Below are positions 5,681-5,955 of a stretch of 5,955 nt of DNA, piece after piece (positions within the stretch are counted from its first letter, which is position 1; each line of letters opens with the position of its first letter). The notes below the pieces were generated by a model. The model was given only the letters and a program-made list of their open reading frames with translations. It did no database searches and was not told the origin of the DNA. A program made the position numbers and the translations under genes. This DNA comes from Alphaproteobacteria bacterium (GTDB lineage: Bacteria; Pseudomonadota; Alphaproteobacteria; Puniceispirillales; Puniceispirillaceae). Location: NCBI GenBank assembly GCA_016780695.1, contig JADHLK010000091.1, positions 1 to 5,955 on the forward strand, written 5' to 3'.

Positions 5681-5955
5681 GGCCTGGCTGGCAAACCGCA
5701 GAGCAAGCCGGGTCGCAAGACAGATCACAAAACGGGTAATAAAAAAGGCCCTAAAACGGGCATCAGACCAGAGAGCAAAACCGGCCTCCCGCTTGGCCTG
5801 CTGATTTCCAGTCGCTGGTTTCCGGTCGCTGGTTTCCGGTCGCTGGTTTTCGGTCGCTGGTTTTCGGCTCCCCGATTTTCTGATTTCTGGTTTCCGGGTT
5901 TTTGCCTTTGTTGTCTAGCCAATTCCTGCCTGCCTCCAATCTTTCTCCACTCTTT
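5681..5955. other. Noncoding tail after the DUF2794 gene
   Basis: No supported gene lies here. The sequence is low in complexity: AAAACGGG occurs at 5729-5736 and 5753-5760, with an A6 run between (5741-5746), followed by a 14-bp tandem repeat array and T-rich degenerate copies to about 5900. A minus-strand ORF (5922-5725, 65 codons) reads through the array, but its composition (K, N, R, P, Q rich, then a Leu/Pro end) and the non-triplet repeat period argue against coding. No clear intrinsic terminator for the DUF2794 gene was found. Confidence 0.6.
5808..5863. repeat. 14-bp tandem repeat, four near-identical units
   Basis: Four contiguous 14-bp units lie at 5808-5821, 5822-5835, 5836-5849 and 5850-5863, with consensus CCGGTCGCTGGTTT. 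Units 2 and 3 are identical, unit 1 has A for G at position 3, and unit 4 has T for C at position 1. A decayed fifth unit (TCGGCTCCCCGATT) follows to 5877, and CTGGTTTCCGG reappears near 5887. The array is noncoding. No function is evident. Confidence 0.9.

Noticed and set aside
5725..5922. 65-codon minus-strand ORF across the 14-bp array
   Set aside because: The repeat period is not a multiple of three, the composition is skewed, and the end is low-complexity; it looks like noncoding DNA without stops.

Overview
The window looks like a piece of an alphaproteobacterial chromosome. The evidence is a DUF2794-family gene (a family known mainly from Alphaproteobacteria), a BamB lipoprotein and a Der GTPase with alphaproteobacterial features, GC-rich coding DNA, and a tRNA promoter with a CTTGAC-type -35. 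A more precise placement (for example a marine Rhodospirillales/SAR116-like lineage) would be a guess.

Layout, left to right. Positions 1-344 are visibly AT-richer than the rest and contain no convincing gene, but carry a perfect 23-bp palindrome (277-299). Next, on the minus strand, come a Rho-independent terminator (353-375), the tRNA-Val(GAC) gene it serves (392-466) and a candidate tRNA promoter (482-510). A degenerate 14-bp tandem repeat (530-585) lies behind that promoter. On the plus strand, 672-1634 encodes an N-formylglutamate amidohydrolase family enzyme. Its 3' end overlaps the 3' end of the convergent der gene by 27 bp.

Positions 1608-5039 form a compact minus-strand operon, transcribed in the order YfgM-like TPR membrane protein, bamB, der. 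The first two genes overlap by 4 bp and the last two are separated by 1 bp. This order matches the yfgM-bamB-der part of the E. coli hisS-yfgM-bamB-der cluster; hisS is not in the window. YfgM-like proteins work at the inner membrane/periplasm, BamB is the beta-propeller lipoprotein of the outer-membrane-protein assembly (BAM) complex, and Der is a double-domain GTPase for 50S ribosome maturation. A divergent DUF2794 gene (5351-5680) follows, then a noncoding tail with a second 14-bp tandem repeat (5808-5863).

Most of the window is ordinary core genome, and I found no evidence of a new multi-gene system. The points most worth a second look are: a Lys-to-Met change in the usually conserved NKxD motif of the second G domain of Der; the orphan palindrome in the AT-rich stretch facing the tRNA 3' end; three independent short tandem arrays in 6 kb, one of which encodes the C-terminal tail of the YfgM-like protein and also supplies the Shine-Dalgarno-like sequence of bamB; and a possible leaderless start for the amidohydrolase.
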